From Thermoplasmata archaeon (GTDB lineage: Archaea; Thermoplasmatota; Thermoplasmata; Lutacidiplasmatales; UBA184), in the NCBI GenBank assembly GCA_027315455.1, contig DAHUXZ010000020.1, forward strand, positions 1 through 39,000: a DNA stretch of 39,000 nt, written 5' to 3'. Shown here piece after piece: positions 32,526-39,000 of the stretch (position 1 is its first letter; every line of letters starts with the position of its first letter). The notes beneath the pieces were generated by a model, which saw only the letters and a program-made list of their open reading frames with translations, ran no database searches and was not told the origin of the DNA. Made by a program: the position numbers and the translations under genes.

Positions 32526-34435
32526 GACCCCGCCGACCGGCCTGCAGGCACGGTCAGGCCGGCGCCCGGGGAGGCCTCGACCGTACGGCTCGTCGCGTGG
32601 ACCATCGCCGCGAGGCGCTCGAGGAGCGACTCCTTCTGCGCGGTCTGGCCCACGAGCGCGTACTTGAGCACGTCACGCAGCGTCCGGACCGGGATGATCT
32701 CGATCTGGCCGACATAGCGCGACTCGAGGACCAGGTCGGCCCGGTTGTCCTCGGGGATGAGGACCCGCTTGAGGCCGGAGTCCGCCGCGGCCTCGACCTT
32801 CGCGGTGACCCCGCCGACGGGCAGGACCTGGCCGCGGACGGAGAGCGAGCCGGTCATCGCGACGGACTGGTCGACGGGGACGCCCTCGAGCGCGCTGATG
32901 ACCGCCGTGGCGATCGACACGGACGCGCTGTCCCCCTCGACGCCCTCCGACGTCCCGACGAACTGGATGTGGATGTCGTGCTTGGAGATGTCCTCACCCG
33001 TGTACTTCTTGATGAGGGCGCTCACGTTCTGGACGGCCTCGCGGGCGATCTCCCCGAGCTTGCCCGTCGCGACCACGACGCCGCCGTCCCGGGTCTGGGC
33101 CGGGGTCACCTCGGCGACGATCGGGAGCACGATGCCGGAGAACTCGCTCATGCCGCTCTGGGCGTTGATCGCGGCGAGCCCGTTGACGATCCCCACGGCC
33201 GCCCCCTCGGTGGAGAACATGCGGTACTCGGCGCGGCGCTCGATGTAGCGGTCCGCGATCTGCTGCTCGAGCGAGCGGCTCGAGCGCTTCGCGCGCACGA
33301 CATGCGCGTTCGTGACGAAGCGGGCCCCTTCCGAGCTCGCGATGTCCCCGGCGACCCGCACGAGCCCCCCGAGCTCCCGCAGCCGCAGGGTCAGCTGCCC
33401 GCTGCGGCCGGCCCGCCGCTGGGCCTCCCGGACGACCTCGAGGACGGCCGGCATGTCGAAGTGCGGGATCTTCTTGTCCTTGAGGACCTCTTGGGCGATG
33501 AACCGGACGATCTTCATCCGGTTGTCCAGCGTGTCGGCCATCGTCGTCTTGACGTAGACCTCGTAGCCGTAGCCCCGGATACGGGAGCGCAGCGCCGGGT
33601 GCATCGCCTGCACGCTGTCGATGTTCCCCGCCGCGACCAGGACGAAGTCGCACGGCACGGGCTCGGTCTTCACCATCGCGCCCGCGCTGCGCTCGGACTG
33701 GCCGACGATCGGGAACTTGCGCTCCTGCAGCGCGGTGAGGAGGGAGTGCTGGCTCTCGATCTTGAGCAGGTTGATCTCGTCGACGAAGAGGACCCCGCCG
33801 TTCGCCTTGTGGATCGCTCCGACCTCGACCCGCTCGTGGGGCGGGGTCTCGAGGCCGCCCGACTGGAACGGGTCGTGCTTCACGTCCCCGAGGAGGGCGC
33901 CGGCGTGCGCGCCGGTCGCGTCGATGAACGGGGGCCGCTCGTCCCCGGAGTGGGTGACGAGGAGCTTCGCGACCCCGGTGCCGTTCTCGGTCCGGCTGCT
34001 GCCGAGGCGGACGCCGAACCAGAGGATCACGATGACCGCGAGCCCGACGAGGATCGCCATCGGGTTGTGGTCGGGGGTGATCAGGACGATGTAGGCGACG
34101 AACGCCATGATCGCGACGGCCGCGATCACGACGAAGATCGTCCGCTGCTCCTTGCGCTGGGCGGCCTCGAGCTTCTGGGCCGCCACGATCTCCTTGCCCT
34201 TGCCTCCCGGGACGACCCGGATCTTCGGCTCGTTCGGATCCTCGGTGTTGGGGTAGGCGAGGATGTCCTGGAGCTGCTCCTTGGGGAGGAAGTCGGTCAT
34301 CGCGCGGGCGAGCATGCTCTTGCCCGTCCCCGGCTCGCCGATGAGGATCATGTGCCGCTTCTGGGTCGCGGCCTTCTTCGCGACCTCCACGGCGTCGTCC
34401 TGACCGATGACCTGGTCGAGGAGGCGGGGCGGCAC
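32522..34435 (-). CDS. lonB: membrane-anchored ATP-dependent protease LonB
   Basis: Archaeal Lon-type AAA+ protease. Walker A is GEPGTGKS near the N-terminus. It is followed by the insertion with two membrane helices ([19 protein letters not shown] and [17 protein letters not shown]) that tethers LonB to the inner face of the membrane. Walker B is VLFVDEI. The C-terminal protease domain has the Ser-Lys dyad in [10 protein letters not shown] and TAKVEAA. From the GTG at 34435 the protein is 637 residues and begins [12 protein letters not shown], but LonB proteins normally have 25-35 residues before this. The in-frame upstream sequence ([20 protein letters not shown]) looks like that missing part, so translation probably begins further up, possibly at the CTG at 34544-34546. 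Confidence 0.93.
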   Translation of the reverse strand: MPPRLLDQVIGQDDAVEVAKKAATQKRHMILIGEPGTGKSMLARAMTDFLPKEQLQDILAYPNTEDPNEPKIRVVPGGKGKEIVAAQKLEAAQRKEQRTIFVVIAAVAIMAFVAYIVLITPDHNPMAILVGLAVIVILWFGVRLGSSRTENGTGVAKLLVTHSGDERPPFIDATGAHAGALLGDVKHDPFQSGGLETPPHERVEVGAIHKANGGVLFVDEINLLKIESQHSLLTALQERKFPIVGQSERSAGAMVKTEPVPCDFVLVAAGNIDSVQAMHPALRSRIRGYGYEVYVKTTMADTLDNRMKIVRFIAQEVLKDKKIPHFDMPAVLEVVREAQRRAGRSGQLTLRLRELGGLVRVAGDIASSEGARFVTNAHVVRAKRSSRSLEQQIADRYIERRAEYRMFSTEGAAVGIVNGLAAINAQSGMSEFSGIVLPIVAEVTPAQTRDGGVVVATGKLGEIAREAVQNVSALIKKYTGEDISKHDIHIQFVGTSEGVEGDSASVSIATAVISALEGVPVDQSVAMTGSLSVRGQVLPVGGVTAKVEAAADSGLKRVLIPEDNRADLVLESRYVGQIEIIPVRTLRDVLKYALVGQTAQKESLLERLAAMVHATSRTVEASPGAGLTVPAGRSAGS

Positions 34436-34598
34436 TTCGACGTTGGCCGTCGATTCGTACGGGAGGACATGCCCCCAGCTTTCGAGGTCGCCCCCGGTCG
34501 CGACCTCGTCCGATTCCTTCGGGGAATCTCCCGTAACTGCCCTCAGCGGACGGACCCGGGTCCCGGCCCCCTCCGCCTATAGAAACAGAGGGGTCCGT

Positions 34599-34609
34599 CG
34601 TATAAATCG
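34599..34609. promoter_or_regulatory. bidirectional TATA element between lonB and folD
   Basis: cgtataaatcg reads TATAAA on the plus strand and TTTATA on the minus strand. It could serve lonB (transcript start near 34578) and folD (near 34630). Confidence 0.6.
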
Positions 34610-34691
34610 TTTCGCGAAACCAAGGGTGACCCGGCGCGTACGGGGGCCGGGGAGGAGCCGTCCTGCGGCGGCGGAGCGGCCGTTATCTACG

Positions 34692-35609
34692 GTGCCGGGC
34701 TCGTGGGTCGGGGGGGGCCACCTGACCCGATCGCTCGAGGGACGGCCGGTCGCCGAGGCGCTCATCGCGGCCGCGCGCGCGGCCGTGGAGGCGGGCGTCG
34801 CCCGGGGACGGCCCCGCCCCGGCCTGGCGAGCGTCCACCGCGGGGCGCAGACCCCGTTCGCCGTCTACCTCCGCCAGCAGTCCCGGGCCGCCGAACGGGT
34901 GGGGATCGCCTTCCGGACGGTCCCCCTCCGCGAGGGGGCCGCGGCGCCGGAGCTCAAGGCGACGGTCCGCGCGCTCGACGCGGACCCCGCGGTCCACGCC
35001 GTCCTGGTCGAGCACCCCCTTCCCGCCGCGCTCGACTTCCTGGGGGCGGTGGGCGCGCTCCGTCCCGAGAAGGACGTCGACGGGGTCGGGGCGGAGAACC
35101 TCGGTCGGCTCGTCGCCCGCCACCCCATCCACGCTCCGGCCGTGGCGCGCGCGGCGCTCGCGATCGCCGACCACTACCGCATACCGCTCGGACGGCGCGT
35201 GGCCGTCGTCGGGCGCTCCGAGACCGTCGGCCTGCCCCTCGCGCTCCTGCTCCTCGACCGATCGCGCGAGCGCGACGCGACGGTGACGGTGGCCCACTCC
35301 CGGACCCCGGACCTGGGCGCCGCGCTCGCCGGCTGCGAGGTCGTCTTCTCCTGCGCCGGCGCCCCGGGCCTCCTCACCCGCACCGTCGTCCCGGAGGGGG
35401 CGGCGGTGATCGACATTGGCCTCAGCACCCGGCCCGACCCACAGCGGCCCGGGGGGATACGGATCTCCGGGGACGCCGACGCGGCCTCGCTCGACGGCTG
35501 GGCGTCCGCGCTGACGCCGGTGCCCGGCGGGGTGGGGCCGGTGACCGTCGCCCGCCTGATGGCGAACGCCGTCGCCGGCTGGGAGCGCCTCACGGGGGGA
35601 CCGGAGTGA
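34692..35609 (+). CDS. folD: FolD-family methylenetetrahydrofolate dehydrogenase with altered cyclohydrolase site
   Basis: About 305 residues from the GTG at 34692 (a GTG at 34626 is also in frame). The FolD hallmarks GRPVAEALI, KDVDGVGAENLG, VAVVGRSETVGLPLALLL and TPVPGGVGPVTVARLM are present, so the NAD(P)-binding dehydrogenase half looks intact. In the active site the essential Lys of the YxxxK motif is Gln63 (YLRQQ), the Gln of LVQLPLP is Glu107 (LVEHPLP), while the Asp of KDVDG is kept. In the human enzyme the equivalent Lys56-to-Gln change removes cyclohydrolase and keeps dehydrogenase activity. It is coupled to the next gene by GTGA. Confidence 0.88.
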   Translation: MPGSWVGGGHLTRSLEGRPVAEALIAAARAAVEAGVARGRPRPGLASVHRGAQTPFAVYLRQQSRAAERVGIAFRTVPLREGAAAPELKATVRALDADPAVHAVLVEHPLPAALDFLGAVGALRPEKDVDGVGAENLGRLVARHPIHAPAVARAALAIADHYRIPLGRRVAVVGRSETVGLPLALLLLDRSRERDATVTVAHSRTPDLGAALAGCEVVFSCAGAPGLLTRTVVPEGAAVIDIGLSTRPDPQRPGGIRISGDADAASLDGWASALTPVPGGVGPVTVARLMANAVAGWERLTGGPE

Positions 35610-35968
35610 CCGGGGAAGAGGCGGCGCCCTCCGCGCCCGGGGAGGACGCTGGCCCGCTGCGCTGCCGGGACTGCCCGATGTGGTACGGGGCGGAGGACGG
35701 CGGTTGGGGGCCGTGCTCGATCAAGCACCGGCGCGGGGACCGGCGCTACCTCACCTTCGGGGGCCACGCGTGCGACGAAGGCTACGTCCCGCCGCCCGCC
35801 ATCGGGTTCGGGAACGCCGCGGAGTTGAGCGGGGTGCGCTCCACCTCGAGGGCATCGGCCGTCGGATACTCCTCGACCTCGAAGGCGGGCCAGCGCAGCC
35901 GCGGCGCGACACGGCGCAGGCGCGCGGAAGCGAGCTCGACCCGGCGCCGTCCGAAGTCGACCCGGTAG
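35606..35968 (+). CDS. small four-cysteine protein overlapping a radical SAM gene
   Basis: 120 residues; the GTG at 35606 overlaps the folD stop. A compact core, CRDCPMWYGAEDGGWGPCS followed by LTFGGHACDEGY, gives C-x2-C-x13-C-x18-C, a probable metal-binding module that I recall as a conserved archaeal protein of unknown function. After about residue 60 the frame runs on for some 60 Ser/Arg-rich residues that are antisense to the end of the convergent radical SAM gene; only the first half looks selected. Coupling to folD hints at a shared role in one-carbon metabolism (inference). Confidence 0.7.
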   Translation: MTGEEAAPSAPGEDAGPLRCRDCPMWYGAEDGGWGPCSIKHRRGDRRYLTFGGHACDEGYVPPPAIGFGNAAELSGVRSTSRASAVGYSSTSKAGQRSRGATRRRRAEASSTRRRPKSTR

Positions 35969-36918
35969 GCCGCGGGACCGAGCCCCGCGAGGCGGGCGAT
36001 GCGACCCGCCTGCCGCGCGAGGTCGAACGGGGCGGGCACCTCGACGATCCCGAGGACCACGGTGCCGTCGGCGGTCATACGGGCGAACGGCGCCTTCGTC
36101 CGCTCGGCGCGCCGCCGCAGGCGCTGCTTGAGCTGGACGCCGTCCTTGAAGCGGGAGGAGCAGTAGTGGATCGGCACCGCGAGACGGCTGTCGCGCACGA
36201 CGCGCTCGGCCACGGCCCGGCTGCCCTTGACCCCCCAGCCGTTCCGCACGTCGACCCGGTAGCCGCGCGCCCGCATCGCCGTCTCGTTCGTCTCCGAGAA
36301 CTCGAGCTCGTTGAGATTGACGAAGTCGACGCCGATCTCGTCGAGGGTGCGGAGGAGGCGCCCGAGCTCGGCCTCCTTCTCCGGGAGGACGGGGATCTCG
36401 ACCCCCCGGCGGATCCCCCAGGACGGCGCGGCCTCGAGGACGGCGCGGTAGGCGCTCCCGCTGCCGGCGAGCGGCCCCCACAGGTAGTGGGGGATGTGCA
36501 GGCGGAACTCGTCGAGACCGGCCGCGGCGAGGCGGCGGAGCTTCTCCGCGTTGGGCTCGTGGGTGTAGAGATGGATGTGGTGGTCCGCACCGAACTCCCG
36601 CTTGAGCAGGCGGACGAAGTGCTCGGTCCGGTCGATCACGCCGAGGGGGTCGCCGCCGGTGATCCCGGTCCCCGCCGCCCCGATCGCCCGGGCCTCCTCG
36701 AGGATGTCCTCGTCGCGGGTCACGAGGCGCTCGTTCGCGTAGACGACATCCTTCTGGTTCCGCCGCCCCGATACGGGGCAGTAGAAGCAGCGAAAGCGGC
36801 AGAGCCCGCTCACGAACAGGACCATCTTTCGGCCCTCGCGGCACTGCGTGCAGGCCGGGGAGAGCGGGCCCCGGTAGCTCGACGCCATCGGAAGGAGGTG
36901 GAGCCCGCCCGCGCCCAT
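35782..36918 (-). CDS. radical SAM protein (COG2108-like)
   Basis: About 378 residues. The radical SAM cluster is C-x3-C-x2-C in GLCRFRCFYCP, followed by a glycine-rich GTGITGGDPLGV motif and a partial TIM barrel (LHIHLYTHEPN-like strands). An additional cysteine pair upstream (ACTQCREG) is typical of a family related to pyruvate-formate-lyase activase, which I know as COG2108; the substrate is unknown. The ATG at 36918 is chosen because a TATA-like box (36944-36951) lies about 29 nt upstream. The 3' end overlaps the convergent four-Cys gene by 187 bp. Confidence 0.85.
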   Translation of the reverse strand: MGAGGLHLLPMASSYRGPLSPACTQCREGRKMVLFVSGLCRFRCFYCPVSGRRNQKDVVYANERLVTRDEDILEEARAIGAAGTGITGGDPLGVIDRTEHFVRLLKREFGADHHIHLYTHEPNAEKLRRLAAAGLDEFRLHIPHYLWGPLAGSGSAYRAVLEAAPSWGIRRGVEIPVLPEKEAELGRLLRTLDEIGVDFVNLNELEFSETNETAMRARGYRVDVRNGWGVKGSRAVAERVVRDSRLAVPIHYCSSRFKDGVQLKQRLRRRAERTKAPFARMTADGTVVLGIVEVPAPFDLARQAGRIARLAGLGPAAYRVDFGRRRVELASARLRRVAPRLRWPAFEVEEYPTADALEVERTPLNSAAFPNPMAGGGT

Positions 36919-36943
36919 CGCCCGCCCCGACGCCGCGACCCCC

Positions 36944-36951
36944 AAAAGGCT
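36944..36951 (-). promoter_or_regulatory. TATA-like box of the radical SAM gene
   Basis: On the minus strand GCCTTTTG is centred about 29 nt before the ATG at 36918. Confidence 0.4.
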
Positions 36952-37069
36952 TTCACGCGGGCCGTCCGGGTGGTCCCCGGTCACCTGGTGGCCCGCAGGA
37001 AAGGCCGGGGCGCATCCTCAAATCCCCCACCCGACTGCCCCGCCCCGCGAGCGGAGGGTTCCCGTACCG

Positions 37070-37828
37070 ATGGAGATGCAGCCCGGCCAGATGGCGTACG
37101 ACCGTGCGAGCACCGTCTTCTCCCCCGACGGCCGACTGTTCCAGGTCGAGTACGCCCTTCAGGCGATCCAGATGGGCGGCACGGCCGTCGCGGTCACCTA
37201 CGAGGGCGGGATCGTCTTCGTCGCCTACCGCAACCTCCCCGTGAGCGCGCTGGCCGAGGCGGCGTCGATCGAGAAGAGCTTCGCCATCGACACCGGGCTC
37301 GGCTGCGTGACCGCGGGCCTCATCGCCGACTCGCGGGTCCTGGTCGAGTTCCTGCGGCTCGAGGCCCAGCGCCACCGCATCACCTTCGGCGAGGTCGCTC
37401 CGTACACGGTGCTCGGCCACGCGCTGGGGACCCACCTCCAGCAGTTCACCCAGTTCGGGGGGACGCGACCGTTCGCGGTCTCGCTGCTCCTCGGCGGGTT
37501 CACCGACCGGACCGCCGGGCTCATCGAGCTCGACCCGAGCGGCGCGACGATCGGCTGGAAGGCCTACGCGATCGGCCGCAACCGCCGCGCCGTCGCCGAT
37601 TTCCTCGAGGAGAAGATCGGGGCCGACCGGACCGAGGACTCCGCGTTCAAGCTGGCGGTACAGGCCGTCGCCGAGGGCTCGCCCACGCCGTTCCCGCCCG
37701 AGGCGCTCGACGTGTCGATCCTCGAGCCCGAGGCCGAGCTGCGCCACCTCACCCCCGCCGAGGTCGCAAAGCGCGTCCAGGGGATGCCGTTCATCGGGCC
37801 GGCCGAGCGCGGCCCGCGCCAGAAGTAG
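37070..37828 (+). CDS. psmA: 20S proteasome alpha subunit
   Basis: 252 residues. Alpha subunits form the outer rings of the proteasome and gate entry to the proteolytic chamber. The N-terminal gate and signature are MAYDRASTVFSPDGRLFQVE followed by YALQAIQMGGTAVAV. The YDR motif and the helix H0 region mark it as alpha; there is no processed Thr1. The C-terminal tail is basic (RGPRQK). The ATG at 37070 is preceded by GGAGGG (37053-37058). Its last 38 bp overlap the 3' end of uvrC on the other strand. No beta subunit is in the window. Confidence 0.96.
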   Translation: MEMQPGQMAYDRASTVFSPDGRLFQVEYALQAIQMGGTAVAVTYEGGIVFVAYRNLPVSALAEAASIEKSFAIDTGLGCVTAGLIADSRVLVEFLRLEAQRHRITFGEVAPYTVLGHALGTHLQQFTQFGGTRPFAVSLLLGGFTDRTAGLIELDPSGATIGWKAYAIGRNRRAVADFLEEKIGADRTEDSAFKLAVQAVAEGSPTPFPPEALDVSILEPEAELRHLTPAEVAKRVQGMPFIGPAERGPRQK

Positions 37829-39000
37829 CGCGCCCCGCTGCCCCCGGCCCGTCGCCCTGCGCCCGGGCCACCTCCGCGCGCAGCCGCATCCGCCGCCGGG
37901 TGCGGTGGTAGGTCACGGCGAAGCGGTGGGCCTCGTCGCGCACGGCGCGCAGGAGGAGCATCGGCGGGAGGTTCGGGTTCGGGGTGAGCGGCTCGGCCCG
38001 CTCGGGAAGGTAGAGCTCCTCCTCCCGCTTCGCGAGGCCCACCAGCGGGATCTCCGTCGGGAGGGGGAGCGCGGCGAGCGCCTGGGCGGCAAAGGAGACC
38101 TGGCCCCGGCCGCCGTCGATGAGGAGCAGGTCCGGGAGGATCTCCGCCTCGGCGAGGCGGCGCAGGTAGCGGCGGCGGACGACCTCGGCGATCATCGCGA
38201 AGTCGTTCGTCCCTTCGACGGTACGGATCCGGTAGCGGCGGTACTCCGAGCGCGCGGGGCGGCCGCCCTCGAAGACGACGAGCGATCCCACGGCCTCGTC
38301 CCCCTGGAAGAGGGAGATGTCGATCCCCTCGATGCGGTTCGGGATCGTCGGGAGCTCCAGGAGGCTCTGCAGCGCCCGAAGGACCTCGCGGGGGACCGGT
38401 GCCGCGACCACCTGGTCGACGTGGGCGCGCGCGAGGCGCTCGGCGAGACGCGCCCAGGCGGCCGGCCGTCCCGTGGGACGGAACTGGACGCGGACGCCCT
38501 TCTCCCCTTCGAGCCAGTCGACGGTCTCGTCGATGCCGTCGGGCCGAGGCCCGTCGATGTAGAGCCGCTCGGGAAGATCGAGCCGGCTGCCGTAGTACTG
38601 GGTGAGGAACTGGCGCACGAGCTCCCCCGGATCGGGAAGGTCATGGGCCGGGAAGGCGAGGAGGTGCGGCTCGGTCCCGCGGACCTCCCCCTCCACGACG
38701 CGCAGGAGACCCACGGCGACCTTGAGGGTCCCCGGGTCGTGCGGGAGGGCGAGCGCGATGACGTCCGCCCGGCCGCTCCCCGGCCCGACCACGTGCTGAC
38801 GCTCGGTGAGGGCCGCGAGCCCGGCGATCGCGTCGCGCAGGAGCGCGGCGCGCTCGAACTCCTCGTCGGCGGCGGCGCGCCGCATCTCGACCTCGAGCTC
38901 GGGCCGTACCGCGGCGCCGTGGCCCCGGAGGATCGTGAGGGCCTTGTCGACCCGGGCGCGGTAGTCCTCGGCGCCGATCGCCCCGATGCACGGCCCGCTG
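37791..39000 (-). CDS. uvrC: excinuclease ABC subunit C, 5' part beyond window, no C-terminal HhH domain
   Basis: Nucleotide-excision-repair nuclease, C-terminal portion. At the window edge the frame reads SGPCIGAIGAEDYRARVDKA, the Cys-containing region after the GIY-YIG domain. Then come the UVR helix (EEFERAALLRDAIAGLAAL) and the RNase H-like domain responsible for the 5' incision: IEGIDISLFQGDEAVGSLVV, LLLIDGGRGQ and AHRFAVTYHR supply the catalytic Asp, Asp and His. Most UvrC proteins continue with a tandem helix-hairpin-helix domain of about 60 residues; here the chain ends about 35 low-complexity residues after the last block. UvrC is patchily distributed in archaea and is usually read as acquired from bacteria. 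Confidence 0.93.
   Translation of the reverse strand, partial: SGPCIGAIGAEDYRARVDKALTILRGHGAAVRPELEVEMRRAAADEEFERAALLRDAIAGLAALTERQHVVGPGSGRADVIALALPHDPGTLKVAVGLLRVVEGEVRGTEPHLLAFPAHDLPDPGELVRQFLTQYYGSRLDLPERLYIDGPRPDGIDETVDWLEGEKGVRVQFRPTGRPAAWARLAERLARAHVDQVVAAPVPREVLRALQSLLELPTIPNRIEGIDISLFQGDEAVGSLVVFEGGRPARSEYRRYRIRTVEGTNDFAMIAEVVRRRYLRRLAEAEILPDLLLIDGGRGQVSFAAQALAALPLPTEIPLVGLAKREEELYLPERAEPLTPNPNLPPMLLLRAVRDEAHRFAVTYHRTRRRMRLRAEVARAQGDGPGAAGRATSGAGRARPAR

Overview
The window is very GC-rich archaeal DNA. Archaea-specific markers are RNase P protein component 4, archaeal-type GluRS, a DhnA-type class I fructose-bisphosphate aldolase, Tsr3, archaeal NadM, membrane-anchored LonB and a 20S proteasome alpha subunit. 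An intron-bearing tRNA, TATA-like boxes about 26 nt upstream of many start codons, and several PKD-domain surface proteins rich in N-glycosylation sequons fit as well. The mix suggests a high-GC member of the Thermoplasmatota, but that placement is inference; no rRNA is present to test it.

Left third (1-12.2 kb): RNase P subunit and zinc-ribbon gene (minus strand), diverging from a RuvC/YqgF-fold protein and GluRS; a VOC-fold protein and an MFS exporter; a cation-diffusion-facilitator-like carrier; aldolase with Tsr3; a PPP-type phosphatase; tRNA-Gln(CUG), which carries a 34-nt intron in its T loop; then a three-gene anion-type ABC cassette (fused double permease, ATPase, detached AAA-associated C-terminal domain) with no substrate-binding protein nearby.

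Middle (12.2-24.6 kb): tRNA-Ala(CGC); an operon of two PKD surface proteins, the second with a cytoplasmic winged-helix domain behind its membrane anchor; a relic of an ammonium transporter; a second MFS carrier; a methyltransferase; an M2 (ACE-like) peptidase; a 955-residue propeller/PKD surface protein whose promoter overlaps a perfect inverted repeat; and a protein of unknown function resembling a P-loop-less RecA fold.

Right third (24.6-39 kb): a coupled pair of tiny genes with their own promoter; a zinc-ribbon membrane protein translationally coupled to RNase HI; a small membrane protein; cyclophilin; a two-gene membrane operon; a HAD protein; tRNA-Thr(CGT) next to a wrecked tyrosine recombinase; an overlapping operon lonB - four-Cys protein - nadM - Cys/Met-metabolism PLP enzyme; folD (with cyclohydrolase residues replaced) and a four-Cys protein; a COG2108-like radical SAM protein; psmA; and the 3' part of uvrC, which ends without the usual helix-hairpin-helix domain.

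Most of the window is housekeeping, tightly packed, with ATGA/GTGA start-stop overlaps inside operons and short convergent overlaps between them. The observations most worth a second look are the T-loop intron in tRNA-Gln, the FolD active-site substitutions, the membrane-spanning PKD/winged-helix protein, the LonB gene without a canonical start codon at its expected N-terminus, and the orphan small-gene pair.
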